Origin: Candidatus Methanomethylicaceae archaeon
GTDB taxonomy: Archaea > Thermoproteota > Methanomethylicia > Methanomethylicales > Methanomethylicaceae
Direction of reading: 5' to 3'
Assembly: GCA_015660995.1 (NCBI GenBank)
Contig: JACTUC010000013.1
Location: 1 to 34,437 of the forward strand
Length of the DNA stretch: 34,437 bases
Shown here piece by piece: positions 1 to 8,504 of the stretch (position 1 is its first letter; every line of letters starts with the position of its first letter). The notes under the pieces are model-generated. The model was not told the DNA's origin, ran no database searches, and saw nothing but the letters and a program-made list of their open reading frames with translations. Position numbers and translations under genes: made by a program.

Positions 1-1
1 T

Positions 2-1174
2 TTCAGAGAGACTGAAGTAGTTGGAGTGCGGGAGGCATGGGGTAGGGTACTGGAGGAAGACGTTGTATCCACTGTCAATGTTCCGCCTTTCGACAGATCC
101 GCTGTGGATGGCTATGCCATAATCTCGATCAATAGCTTCAGCGCTTCAAAATCCAATCCTGCGGTCTTCAAGGTAACTGGGGTTTCAGAAGCAGGCAGTG
201 CGATGGGCAAGATAGCAGCTGGGGAGAGCCACGAGATCTATACCGGAGCCCAGGTGCCTAAAGGGGCTGACGCGGTCGTAATGGCTGAAGATTGCGAGAG
301 GAAGGGTAATGAGCTACTCGTCTTCAAGGCCGCCCCCAAGTTCGCTAATATATCCCAGATGGGTGAAGACATGCAAAAAGGCAGCATTGTCTTAGAAAGG
401 GGCGAGCTGCTTAGGCCCTGGCATGTGGGCATCCTTGCCTCGATAGGGCGTGGGGAGGTGGCTGTAAGAAAGAAGCCAGTCGTTGGCATATTCTCCACAG
501 GATCCGAACTTGCAGATATTAGCTGCGGGAAACCGACTGAAGGGAGGACAACCGACTCCACCAGGCCCATGATCGTTGGTCTGGTGAAGGAACTGGGTTG
601 TGACACATTAGATGGCGGAATAGTAGAGGACGACCTGGGCAAGATCTGCGTCAAAATCGAGGAGCTTGCCAGAGCTGCTGACATGGTGGTCTCGATTGGC
701 GGGACGTCTGTCGGTGGCAAGGACCTGGTTCCCGAAGCCTTCCAATCACTAAAAGGATCTAGGCTGGAATTCCACGGACTGGCGATCAAGCCCGGAAAAC
801 CTGCGGGGTTCGGGTTGCTAGGCAGAAAGCCATTCTTTATGCTGCCAGGGTATCCAGTATCAGCGCTGATAGGGTATGAGCTGCTGATAATGCCCTTGCT
901 GTCCAGGTGGAAGGGCAGAAAGCCAACGGAGAGAAAGAGGGTGAAAGCCATCCTTACAAGAAGGGTGCCGACGACTCCTGGGATAAGGCACTTCCTCCGC
1001 GTTATCCTTGAAAAGAAGGATGAAGTTTTGTATGCCGCGCCTATTGCCATAACAGGCTCGGGCCTGCTCTCATCCATAACCAACGCGGACGGGCTCGTCG
1101 TTGTGGGAGAGGAGTTGGAAGGACTTGAAGAAGGGGAGGTCGTCGACGTGGAGCTGCTTAAGGAGCTGTCTTGA
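2..1174 (+). CDS. moeA: Molybdopterin molybdenumtransferase MoeA, first copy (5' partial)
   Basis: Inserts molybdate or tungstate into adenylylated molybdopterin, the last step of the pyranopterin cofactor pathway in the cytosol. The reading frame is open to the window edge and the first residues (FRETEVVGVREAWGRVLEED) are typical inner MoeA sequence, so the true start lies upstream; an internal GTG at 26 is not a likely start. MoeA motifs seen are PPFDRSAVDGYA, YTGAQVPKGADAVV, FSTGSEL, the GGTSVGGKD loop, KPGKP and LPGYPVSAL, followed by a short C-terminal beta domain. The stop overlaps the start of the second moeA (TGATG), so the two are translationally coupled. Archaea often carry two MoeA proteins, proposed to favour Mo or W; which this one prefers cannot be told. 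The AOR about 8 kb downstream is a likely client. Confidence 0.95.
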   Translation, partial: FRETEVVGVREAWGRVLEEDVVSTVNVPPFDRSAVDGYAIISINSFSASKSNPAVFKVTGVSEAGSAMGKIAAGESHEIYTGAQVPKGADAVVMAEDCERKGNELLVFKAAPKFANISQMGEDMQKGSIVLERGELLRPWHVGILASIGRGEVAVRKKPVVGIFSTGSELADISCGKPTEGRTTDSTRPMIVGLVKELGCDTLDGGIVEDDLGKICVKIEELARAADMVVSIGGTSVGGKDLVPEAFQSLKGSRLEFHGLAIKPGKPAGFGLLGRKPFFMLPGYPVSALIGYELLIMPLLSRWKGRKPTERKRVKAILTRRVPTTPGIRHFLRVILEKKDEVLYAAPIAITGSGLLSSITNADGLVVVGEELEGLEEGEVVDVELLKELS

Positions 1175-3126
1175 TGCCCGCTGAAAAAGAGAGGAAGATC
1201 TTCCACAAACTTGTCTCCATCGAGGAAGCGATTGACACCCTAGAGAGGGAAGCGACAGCTACCAGTTGCACCGAGAAGGTAGCTGTGACAGAGGCTGGGG
1301 GAAGGGTTCTCGCACGATCGGTGTTCTCTGGCATCGATCTTCCCCCTTTTGACAGGGTGGAGATGGATGGCTATGCCGTGATCTCCGAGGATCTCGAGGG
1401 TGCCAAAGACCAGTCCCCTGTCAAGCTGAAGATTGTTGGCGAGGTTAGGGCTGGCGAAAATACGGGAAGGGGGGTCAAAAAGGGGGAGTGCATTGAGGTT
1501 GGGACTGGCGCGCCGGTGCCGAGAGGTGGCGATGCAGTAGTTATGGTTGAGTACACGGAGAGGTCGGGGTCATTCATCAGGGCTTACAGGCCGACCACGC
1601 CAGGGGAGAATGTTGCGTCTGCAGGTTCAGACATCCAGGTGGGTGAGATGATCCTTAGGGAAGGCGCCATCATCGGAACGAGGGAAGCGGGCATCCTCTC
1701 AGCTGCAGGCGTAGCAAAGATAGAGGTTGTGAAAAAACCTGTAGTTGGGATTATATCCACAGGGGACGAGCTGGTGGATCCTGGGAATCGCCTTCCCCCA
1801 GGGAAGATATTCGACGCCAACTCCTCTTTCCTCATGCTGGCTGTTGAGGAGGCTGGGGGAGAGACGAGGTACATCGGGAGGACAGGTGACGACTACCTCA
1901 AGGTGAAGGAAGCAATAGCAAAGGGCGTTGCCCAGAGCGATCTGCTGATCATATCAGGGGGGACCTCTGCGGGGGCAGGAGACCTCGTCTACAGGGTACT
2001 CGGGGAGTGCCGACCCGGGATCCTTGTTCATGGTCTCAATGTCAAGCCGGGCAAACCCACAATAGTCGCGGTCCATGACGGAAAGCCCATCTTAGGGCTT
2101 CCTGGCTACCCCGTTTCAGCACTGATGATCTTTGACCAGGTTGTTAGGCCTTACCTAGAGAGGCGGGGAAGAAGACCAGCAAGCACGAAAGAGGCCTTGA
2201 GAGCGAAGTTGGCAGAGAGAGTTAACGCCGCAAAGGGGAAGAGGTGGTTCCTTCCCGTGCATGTCATAAGCAGCGGGAAGGAGGGGAACGCTGCATATCC
2301 AATTATCTCAAGCTCAGGTGCGATAGGTACCTTGGCGAAGTCGGACGGCTATATCATTGTTCCCGAGGATGCAGAGTTCCTCGATGCTGGTGAGGAGGTT
2401 GAGGTCCACATCTTCGCGGGGCGGGTGGAGCCTGATCTTGTGGTGATGGGTAGCCACTGCCCTGGTGTAGACATCCTGCTGGACATACTCTTCAGGAAGT
2501 ATGGCATCAGGAGCAAGACAGCGAACGTTGGATCGATGGGAGGGTTGAAGTCCGTCGCACGGGGCGAAGCAGACATCGCAGGGATGCACCTTTTGGACGA
2601 ACGTACGATGGAGTACAACTTCCCATATATCAAGCGAGAAGGGCTTCCTGTTGGGAGCCTGGTAAAGGGGTACAAGCGCCTGCAGGGTATCATGGTGAGC
2701 AAGGGGAACCCGAAGAAGGTAAGAGGGCTAGAGGATGCCCTCCGTAACGACATAGTGTTTGTCAACAGGAATAGGGGCTCCGGGACGAGGATGCTCGTGG
2801 ACAATTATCTAGCAGGAATGGCAAAGAAGAGTGGAGAGGCTCCTGAAAAACTAGTAGGAAGGATCAAGGGGTACAATTGGGAGGCAAAGACCCATTCCGC
2901 AGTGGGTGCAGCGATACACCAGACTAGGGCAGACATGGGGGTCGGAGTAAAAAGCGTTGCGGCGAACTATGGGCTTGACTTCATCCCAATGGAGTATGAG
3001 GAGTACGATTTCCTTGTGAACCCGGCGAGCAGGGAAAAGCCAGCGGTCAAGCGCTTCCTAGAATGCCTCGGATCGCAGGAGTTCAGGGACTCATTAGAGA
3101 AGCTACCAGGCTACAAGGTAGGCTAA
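1174..3126 (+). CDS. moeA: MoeA fused to a C-terminal periplasmic-binding-like domain
   Basis: Second molybdenumtransferase-type protein, 650 residues from the ATG at 1174; a TTG at 1171 would add one residue. Residues 1 to about 410 form a complete MoeA (PPFDRVEMDGYA, GTGAPVPRGGDAVVMVE, ISTGDEL, GGTSAGAGD, KPGKP, LPGYPVSAL). From about residue 415 a second domain begins (DLVVMGSHCPGVDILLD, then GGLKSVARGEADIAGMHL and RGSGTR) that matches the PBP-like/LysR-substrate-type domain fused to MoeA in many archaea and some bacteria. Such a domain could bind an oxyanion such as molybdate or tungstate, but this is inferred. The gene overlaps the upstream moeA by one base and is a likely partner in cofactor maturation. 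Confidence 0.93.
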   Translation: MPAEKERKIFHKLVSIEEAIDTLEREATATSCTEKVAVTEAGGRVLARSVFSGIDLPPFDRVEMDGYAVISEDLEGAKDQSPVKLKIVGEVRAGENTGRGVKKGECIEVGTGAPVPRGGDAVVMVEYTERSGSFIRAYRPTTPGENVASAGSDIQVGEMILREGAIIGTREAGILSAAGVAKIEVVKKPVVGIISTGDELVDPGNRLPPGKIFDANSSFLMLAVEEAGGETRYIGRTGDDYLKVKEAIAKGVAQSDLLIISGGTSAGAGDLVYRVLGECRPGILVHGLNVKPGKPTIVAVHDGKPILGLPGYPVSALMIFDQVVRPYLERRGRRPASTKEALRAKLAERVNAAKGKRWFLPVHVISSGKEGNAAYPIISSSGAIGTLAKSDGYIIVPEDAEFLDAGEEVEVHIFAGRVEPDLVVMGSHCPGVDILLDILFRKYGIRSKTANVGSMGGLKSVARGEADIAGMHLLDERTMEYNFPYIKREGLPVGSLVKGYKRLQGIMVSKGNPKKVRGLEDALRNDIVFVNRNRGSGTRMLVDNYLAGMAKKSGEAPEKLVGRIKGYNWEAKTHSAVGAAIHQTRADMGVGVKSVAANYGLDFIPMEYEEYDFLVNPASREKPAVKRFLECLGSQEFRDSLEKLPGYKVG

Positions 3127-3172
3127 GGTTCATTTAGAAACAGAGCAGATGTAGATACTGGAAAGGATGTTT

Positions 3173-4276
3173 ATGGGCAGGAGAACTCCACTATACAGTT
3201 ACCACTCCGAACACGCACATCTGGACAGTTTTGCTGGTTTCGACATGCCGATATGGTACGATGGGATAATGCAAGAGGTGATGGCAGTAAGGGAGGATGC
3301 AGGTCTCTTCGACATAAGCCACATGGGAAGGGCGATCTTCCGCGGGGCTGACTCGGGAAAATATCTTGACATCCTCACCACAAATGAGATCTCATCGCTC
3401 GAGCCTCTGCAGGCAAAATACACCCTCATGTGCGATGAGAGGGGAGGGATACTCGACGATATGATAGTCTGCCGGCTCGGGGAAGACAGCTTCATGGTGG
3501 TCTGGAACGCTGCTAACAGTGAGAAGAACTTTAGGTGGGCTGGGGTGCACAAGTGGGAATGGGATGTCGAAGTCGAGTTGCTGACTGAGAGGTCATTCAT
3601 GCTGGCAGTCCAGGGGCCTTCGGCGCAACGGGTGCTGCAACCTCTCTGTGACGCGGAGATCGGCGGGATCAAGAGGTTCAGAGGGGTGAACTGCAGGGTA
3701 TCGGGCACCGAGTGCCTTGTCACAAGGACGGGCTATACGGGGGAGGATGGTTTTGAGATCATCTCGAACGACGCGGGGAAGGCGGAGAAGGTCTGGGCGG
3801 GCATACTCTCTGCCGGGGCGGTCCCTGCCGGTCTGGGTGCAAGGGATGTGTTGAGGCTTGAGGCGGGACTTCCCCTTTATGGCCATGACATAAACGAGGA
3901 GCACAACCCCTTCGAGGCGAGGCTCGAGTTTGCCGTCAGGCTCGAGAAGCCAGAGTTCATCGGGAAAGACGCTTTGGTTGGAATCGCAAGAGGGGGGGTC
4001 GAGTTCAAGAGGACGGGAATAAGGATGGCGGACAGGGGCATCCCGCGCGAGGGGTTCAAAATCTCCTCGGGAGGCAAGGAGATCGGGCGTGTGACAAGCG
4101 GCACCTATTCGCCTACTGTGAAAGCGGGTATAGCGATGGGATACTTGAAGGGGGCATTGCCGTGTGGCACTGAGGCCTCGGTCGACATAAGGGGGAGGGA
4201 GGGTAGGGGCATCATCTCCGATACACCCTTCTATGACGAGACAAAGTTCGGGTTTAAGCGCCGAGTGCCCGCATAA
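3173..4276 (+). CDS. gcvT: Glycine cleavage system T protein (aminomethyltransferase)
   Basis: Moves the methylene group from aminomethylated H protein to tetrahydrofolate (or a pterin analogue) and releases ammonia. The protein is about 367 residues, the usual GcvT length. It starts with the typical TPLYSYHSEH and GFDMPIWYDG, has the FDISHMG motif, and keeps the catalytic aspartate in GGILDDMIV (about residue 95). The C-terminal half has GLGARDVLRLEAGLPLYGHD and the final barrel domain with the TSGTYSPT motif. A GGAAAGG sits six bases before the ATG at 3173; the ATG at 3167 touches it and is less likely. No gcvH or gcvP is in the window, so the rest of the system must be elsewhere, or this copy may have another C1-transfer role. 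It follows moeA by about 45 bases. Confidence 0.9.
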   Translation: MGRRTPLYSYHSEHAHLDSFAGFDMPIWYDGIMQEVMAVREDAGLFDISHMGRAIFRGADSGKYLDILTTNEISSLEPLQAKYTLMCDERGGILDDMIVCRLGEDSFMVVWNAANSEKNFRWAGVHKWEWDVEVELLTERSFMLAVQGPSAQRVLQPLCDAEIGGIKRFRGVNCRVSGTECLVTRTGYTGEDGFEIISNDAGKAEKVWAGILSAGAVPAGLGARDVLRLEAGLPLYGHDINEEHNPFEARLEFAVRLEKPEFIGKDALVGIARGGVEFKRTGIRMADRGIPREGFKISSGGKEIGRVTSGTYSPTVKAGIAMGYLKGALPCGTEASVDIRGREGRGIISDTPFYDETKFGFKRRVPA

Positions 4277-4307
4277 AGCTAAAAGCCAGCCTGCCTAAGG
4301 GTTCTGA

Positions 4308-4733
4308 GTGGTGCTTCCATTGAATATTAACATCAGTCTCAACCAACTCTCCGGCGAGAGATTCCAGGATCCCGAGAGGGGAATGATAAACATTCAGGTT
4401 ACAACCAATATCAGCGTACTGAAGGTGACCCAATCGGAAGGCCTCCTCGATTTTGGTTTCATTTTCTCCGTCAACTATAACCCATCAATTGCAATGCTGA
4501 CCATGAAGGGTTCTGCTAAAGTTAGCGGCGAGAAGAAGGAACTCGATGATCTGAAGAAGTCTTTCGATGAAAAGAAGGCGCTTCCGCCAATGATTCTACA
4601 AACTATTTCGAATGTCGGGTTCGTCGAGGGCGTAATTCTGGCTAGGTCACTGAACATACCGCCACCGATTCCGTTACCGACTATAGCGCAGCAACAAGCC
4701 GAGCAGCCAAAGAATCCTAGCTACATCGCGTAA
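4308..4733 (+). CDS. Uncharacterised 141-residue protein, possibly SecB-like fold
   Basis: I do not recognise this firmly. The start is GTG at 4308, six bases after an AAGGG; a second GTG follows at once. The sequence alternates hydrophobic and polar residues in several predicted beta strands (residues 5-80), then a short charged helix (KKELDDLKKSFDEKK), then a second helix that ends in a proline-rich tail (NIPPPIPLPTI). The pattern of beta strands with an FxFxVxYxP segment, a charged helix and a C-terminal PP(I)PLP tail is reminiscent of the SecB-like chaperone fold, but the match is weak and from memory. There is no signal peptide or membrane segment. It lies 31 bases after gcvT and could be read with it. 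Confidence 0.6.
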   Translation: MVLPLNINISLNQLSGERFQDPERGMINIQVTTNISVLKVTQSEGLLDFGFIFSVNYNPSIAMLTMKGSAKVSGEKKELDDLKKSFDEKKALPPMILQTISNVGFVEGVILARSLNIPPPIPLPTIAQQQAEQPKNPSYIA

Positions 4734-4884
4734 ACGGATGGTCAAGGGGTCCTAGGTGCTATTGGCAGTATCTTTCCACATATTTCTCTACGCCAAATTT
4801 TGATGTCGATCCGCTGCTCAATAAGTATAAGTGCCGTGGTTTTGAGAATATTCTCGGTGGCCATCCCTGCAGACGAGGATTGTC

Positions 4885-5961
4885 ATGCTGGTAGACCTCG
4901 ACTATTTCTATGCGCAGGTTGAGGAGAGGAGGGATCCCTCCATAAAGGATAAGCCAGTCGTGGTCTGCGTCTACTCCGGGCGGACAGAGGAGAGCGGCGT
5001 AGTGGCAACCGCGAACTACATCGCAAGGAAGTACGGCGTGAACTCTGGCATCCCCATTGTACTGGCTAAAAAGAGGCTTGATGGAGTGGATTCTGTATTC
5101 ATTCGCATGGATCACGACTACTACAAGCAGGTGTCGGACAGGATCATGGTCATACTGAAGTCCGGCTCGGATAGCTTCGAGCAGATGGGCATTGATGAGG
5201 CCTATCTGGACATTAGCCAGCGGTCGGGGTTGAGTTATCAGAGGGCAGCTGAAATTGCGCGGTCGATCAAGGGGGAGATAAAGGATCAGGAAGGCTTGAC
5301 CTGCTCTGTGGGAGTGGGGCCTAACAAGCTGGTTGCAAAGATCGCCAGCGATGTTGAGAAGCCGGACGGGCTGATGGTAGTGAAGCCGGAAGAGGTCCTG
5401 CAGTTCCTGTACCCCTTGCCCGTGGACCGCGTCGTCGGCGTTGGCAGAAAGACCTCCGAGAGGCTGGAGCTGATGGGCATAAGGACCATTGGGGAGTTGG
5501 TTGCCCTAGATGTGCAGAGGCTTATGGAGGAGTTCGGGGATAGTTTAGGGACCTACCTCCACAATTCCTCCAAGGGGATGGACGAGGACCCTATAAGGGA
5601 AAGGGGGGACGCAGAGTCCATAAGCCGGATAGCGACGCTCAAGCAGGACACCCGGGACATCGACCTGATACTGCAGAGGGCAGATCAGCTGTGCCTCGAG
5701 GTCCACGAAAGGCTTCTGCAGAGGGGGCTAGGCTTCAAGGTTGTAGCGGTGATTGCAGTGATGGAAGATCTGGCCATCAGAAGCCGTTCTAAGACCTTCG
5801 AAGGGGCCACCGACGACTTGGGGGTGCTCAGAAGGGTTGTGGCGGAGCTCTTCGGGAGTCTGTTGGAGAATTCGAACCGCAAGGTGCGGAGGGCGGGGGT
5901 AAAAGTCTCTAACCTAGTCGCTGCGAAGAAGGTCCAGCGAGAGCTGACGAGTTTCTTCTGA
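4885..5961 (+). CDS. dinB: Y-family DNA polymerase IV (Dpo4/DinB type)
   Basis: Lesion-bypass DNA polymerase of 358 residues, close to the Sulfolobus Dpo4 length. The N terminus has the first metal-binding aspartate in LVDLDYFYAQVEE and the SGR...SGVVATANYIARKYGV finger segment; the catalytic pair Asp-104/Glu-105 lies in IDEAYLDIS. A helix-hairpin-helix region (VVGVGRKTSERLELMGI) and the little-finger domain follow. The last eight residues, QRELTSFF, are a perfect PIP box (QxxLxxFF) for docking on PCNA. The ATG at 4885 follows GAGG by six bases; upstream in-frame codons offer no ATG, GTG or TTG at a sensible place, although the N terminus is a few residues shorter than Dpo4. A 148-base gap separates it from the gene before, with an AT-rich stretch near 4821-4832 that could hold its promoter. 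Confidence 0.96.
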   Translation: MLVDLDYFYAQVEERRDPSIKDKPVVVCVYSGRTEESGVVATANYIARKYGVNSGIPIVLAKKRLDGVDSVFIRMDHDYYKQVSDRIMVILKSGSDSFEQMGIDEAYLDISQRSGLSYQRAAEIARSIKGEIKDQEGLTCSVGVGPNKLVAKIASDVEKPDGLMVVKPEEVLQFLYPLPVDRVVGVGRKTSERLELMGIRTIGELVALDVQRLMEEFGDSLGTYLHNSSKGMDEDPIRERGDAESISRIATLKQDTRDIDLILQRADQLCLEVHERLLQRGLGFKVVAVIAVMEDLAIRSRSKTFEGATDDLGVLRRVVAELFGSLLENSNRKVRRAGVKVSNLVAAKKVQRELTSFF

Positions 5962-6055
5962 TCTCTTAAACCATAGTCCTCATGCCCCATCCGCCCATAA
6001 CGGTGTATTGGCAAGGCTTATCTTTCTCTGGAGGAAGTCTCAAATTAGTGGTATT

Positions 6056-6793
6056 ATGTCTTATCAAGAATGCTCTAAAAAGCTGACAGAGATCCTCGGG
6101 TTGAGCGTACCTCCAGTAGGGGTGAAATTGCTCAGGCCAGGCGAGCCAGTGCCAGAGGTTTTTGATCTGCCCCCCCGCAAAATGAGGTTCTGCCAAGCGA
6201 TAATGGAATCTAACTGGGGCAAAATCAACAATATCCTACCAACTGATGTATCCTGTGGACCTGGACCAGGCTACTTCGGAGCACCAATGGGAGAGAAGGT
6301 TGTCAGGGGTGATTCGGGGGTTGCAACTGGCGTCTTTGGGAAGCCAGAAGCCACTAGGAAAGCCATAGGTGCGAATACCAGAGTTGCCGCAGCATCAGTC
6401 ACCAATATCCTCGTGGCACCGGTGGAGAAATTCCCAATCCAGCCTGACTCCATAGTGGTAACGGTGAATTCGGAGCAGGCAATGTGGATCCTTCACTCGC
6501 GGGTTTATGAGGAGGGGAGGCGCATAACCGTCGACATTCAAACCGAGGGTAGCTTCTGCTCAGGAGTAGCCATTGCCTCAGCCATGAAGAACGATGTCCA
6601 GATAGGTTTTGGTTGTTTTGGATCCAGAGGCAACACCGACATGGGGCCCAACGACATAGAGGTTGGCATTCCGACATCTATACTTCCAGAGGTTGTGGCG
6701 ACGCTGGAGAAGCTGAAGGGGCCTATGGCTACTGTCAAGGCGAAGAAGGGGTTCTACGCCACCTATCCTGATAAGAAACCAGCTACGACCTAG
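6056..6793 (+). CDS. DUF169 family protein
   Basis: A 245-residue protein of the DUF169 family, whose biochemical role is not known to me. Family-like segments are LGLSVPPVGVKLL near the N terminus, RFCQAI, the SCGPGPGYFG loop, GSFCSGVAIASA and the glycine-rich FGCFGSRGNTDMGPNDIEVGIP near the C terminus. Five cysteines lie in or near these conserved segments, which would allow metal or Fe-S binding, but no classic cluster spacing is present. No signal peptide or membrane helix is seen. An upstream TTG at 6008 would extend the protein by 16 residues of unrelated character, so the ATG at 6056 is preferred. It stands alone, followed by a good terminator at 6809-6831. Confidence 0.85.
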   Translation: MSYQECSKKLTEILGLSVPPVGVKLLRPGEPVPEVFDLPPRKMRFCQAIMESNWGKINNILPTDVSCGPGPGYFGAPMGEKVVRGDSGVATGVFGKPEATRKAIGANTRVAAASVTNILVAPVEKFPIQPDSIVVTVNSEQAMWILHSRVYEEGRRITVDIQTEGSFCSGVAIASAMKNDVQIGFGCFGSRGNTDMGPNDIEVGIPTSILPEVVATLEKLKGPMATVKAKKGFYATYPDKKPATT

Positions 6794-6808
6794 ATATTCG
6801 CAGGCAAT

Positions 6809-6831
6809 CCCCAATCACGGGGCTTTTTTTT
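6809..6831 (+). terminator. Hairpin plus T-run after the DUF169 gene
   Basis: CCCC at 6809-6812 can pair with GGGG at 6819-6822, and eight T residues follow at 6824-6831. It lies just after the DUF169 stop and before the DJ-1 gene on the same strand. The T-run by itself would suffice for archaeal intrinsic termination. Confidence 0.6.
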
Positions 6832-6892
6832 CAGAAATGTTGTTATGTCAGTTCATATCAGATATAGCAGGTCCCAAAGCGGTGAGAATCGG

Positions 6893-7402
6893 ATGAAGAA
6901 AGTTTTAATCATGGTGGACGATGGAGTGGAGGACTCGGAATTCATATACCCCTATTATCGGTTCCAGGAAGAGGGTTATAGGGTAGATGTTGTGGCCACC
7001 AAAGGAAAGGAAACATACACTGGCAAGCATGGCGTCCCAATAAGATCTGACCTCTCCCCGATTGATGTGGAAGTTGCAGAGTATGAAGCCGTGATCATAC
7101 CGGGAGGACGCGCACCAGACAGGATGAGGATGAATCCAGGGCTTGTAAAGATCGTGAAGGATGCTTTCATGATGGGCAAAGTCATAGCTGCGATATGCCA
7201 TGGGCCACAGATGCTCATAGAGGCGGACGTGTTGCGGGGCAAGAAAGCGACCTGCTGGAAGTCAGTATCGACGGACCTAAGGAATGCCGGGGGCAACTAC
7301 CTGGACGAAGCAGCGGTTGTAGACGGCATGATGGTCACATCGCGCTCGCCGGCTGATCTGCCGCTCTTCTGCAGGGAGACGATAAAGCTCCTCAAGGAGT
7401 AG
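6893..7402 (+). CDS. DJ-1/PfpI family protein (intracellular protease/deglycase-like)
   Basis: A 169-residue member of the DJ-1/PfpI superfamily, about the length of Pyrococcus PfpI (166). The nucleophile elbow AAICHGPQML carries Cys-102 and His-103, and Glu-13 in DDGVEDSEF is the conserved acid; the YEAVIIPGG strand-turn is also typical. Family members act as proteases or as glyoxalase/deglycase enzymes, and the sequence does not decide which. The ATG at 6893 follows GGTGAG by six bases; the ATG at 6845 would add 16 residues not found in the family. It is separated from the DUF169 gene by a terminator, so it probably has its own promoter. Confidence 0.92.
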   Translation: MKKVLIMVDDGVEDSEFIYPYYRFQEEGYRVDVVATKGKETYTGKHGVPIRSDLSPIDVEVAEYEAVIIPGGRAPDRMRMNPGLVKIVKDAFMMGKVIAAICHGPQMLIEADVLRGKKATCWKSVSTDLRNAGGNYLDEAAVVDGMMVTSRSPADLPLFCRETIKLLKE

Positions 7403-7441
7403 ATTTTTCGTCGGCATCTGCGCTAAGGAGGTGAGACTGGC

Positions 7442-7591
7442 ATGGATGTGAGGCTTACTGTGGACGGGAAGGATGTGCCCCTCAACGAATTCGTTGTGAA
7501 GATGCTGGGCGGCACAGTCAAGGGGGCTGTGGAGTCCCTCAGGGGGATAGAAAAGGACTGGGAGAAGATCGTTGTAGAAGTCAGGCAGTAG
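7442..7591 (+). CDS. Small conserved-looking archaeal protein, 49 residues
   Basis: A short gene with the best ribosome binding site in this part of the window: AAGGAGGTGAG ends six bases before the ATG at 7442. The product starts MDVRLTVDGKDVPLNEFVVK and ends in a charged helix and strand (KDWEKIVVEVRQ). The pattern VxLxVDGxxxPLNEFV...SLRGxxxxWxxI resembles a family of 50-65 residue archaeal proteins of unknown function that I recall. It would fold as a beta hairpin, a helix and a final strand. It follows the DJ-1 gene by 39 bases, so the two may be read together. Its last 11 bases overlap the end of the convergent metallophosphoesterase gene. Confidence 0.8.
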   Translation: MDVRLTVDGKDVPLNEFVVKMLGGTVKGAVESLRGIEKDWEKIVVEVRQ

Positions 7592-8354
7592 GAACCTGCC
7601 CCTCATCATAATTGAAGACGGATCGCATGAGACCTATCTGGGGGAAGCGGAATACCCCCAAGCCCTCTTCCACAGCTATCGGGGTGAACTTGTCGATATC
7701 TGTCCTCCTGAGTATTGGGGAGAGCAGGTCCTCTGGCCGAGTCTCGTTGATGCCTACTCCCGAGGAGAGTGGGGATAGGGCAGGCATGACAACAAGCCTA
7801 TATTTTTCGTATTTCCCGACCAAGAAGCACTTGAACTTATACCTTGACCCGGAGATGTCCCTAGAGGAGACTGCCGGGTGCTCATGGGCCATTATGACCG
7901 TCTTCGCGTCCTTTGGTATCTCAACAAGCTTGTCGCCATGGATCAACACGAAATCGCCCAAGCGCATCATGGGGTCATGGAGGCCGACATTGAACCTGCT
8001 AAGGATCTTAAGGATATAGTTGTCATGGTTGCCCCTGACCACATGCACCTTGACTCCGAGGTTGATCAACGTGGCCAAGAGGCTCTGCACCTCAACCCAC
8101 TCCTGTGCTGACGGCTTTCCAAACTCGTGTTTGAGGTCGCCCAGGAAGACCACACCCTCAGGTGAGGTGCTTTCGATCAGCGATTCCACAACGTGTTTGA
8201 TGTACGGGAAGGAAGCCTGCGGCAGGTGCACCCCCTTCTGCTTCAGGGCGCTCTCATAGCCTATGTGGAGGTCCGCTAACAGAAGAATGCGGTGCTCGTT
8301 GAGGTAGAGGGCAGGCAGGGAGCTAGGAATTGAAACCCCCTTTACTATGATCAT
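7581..8354 (-). CDS. Metallophosphoesterase (archaeal MJ0037/TIGR00024 type)
   Basis: A 257-residue calcineurin-like phosphoesterase. All metal-site motifs are present: Asp-28 and His-30 in LADLHIG, Asp-73 in FLGDLKHE, GNHD at 108-111, His-139 in LIHGD and the HEH motif at 157-159. The length and the opening (a short N-terminal strand before the DLHIG motif) match a family of archaeal phosphoesterases often found near the Lhr-type helicase and thought to act on nucleic acids or nucleotides; the substrate is unknown. The start is the ATG at 8354. It is transcribed divergently from the ferredoxin/AOR operon and overlaps the 49-residue gene at its 3' end. Confidence 0.93.
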   Translation of the reverse strand: MIIVKGVSIPSSLPALYLNEHRILLLADLHIGYESALKQKGVHLPQASFPYIKHVVESLIESTSPEGVVFLGDLKHEFGKPSAQEWVEVQSLLATLINLGVKVHVVRGNHDNYILKILSRFNVGLHDPMMRLGDFVLIHGDKLVEIPKDAKTVIMAHEHPAVSSRDISGSRYKFKCFLVGKYEKYRLVVMPALSPLSSGVGINETRPEDLLSPILRRTDIDKFTPIAVEEGLGVFRFPQIGLMRSVFNYDEGQVPTA

Positions 8355-8456
8355 AATTAATCAGCAGAAATGGGATGATGTCTATGGTTTTTATTGTTTT
8401 CCTCTTTCGCGGATTAAGCCTCGCATCAGTTCCTTTATGGTGCAGCTCTCCCACAA

Positions 8457-8469
8457 CTTTTTAATAAAG
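8457..8469 (+). promoter_or_regulatory. Probable TATA box of the ferredoxin/AOR operon
   Basis: CTTTTTAATAAAG lies about 40 bases before the ATG at 8505. A start of transcription about 25 bases after it would leave a short leader holding an AGGG ribosome site. It sits in the 150-base divergent region shared with the phosphoesterase gene. Confidence 0.45.
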
Positions 8470-8504
8470 CATGACTATCAGATTTTCATATTGCAGGGAT
8501 CGCC

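Noticed and set aside
238-1206. A 322-residue open frame on the minus strand.
   Set aside because: It lies antisense to moeA, is Ser/Pro-rich low-complexity sequence, and moeA has full family motifs.
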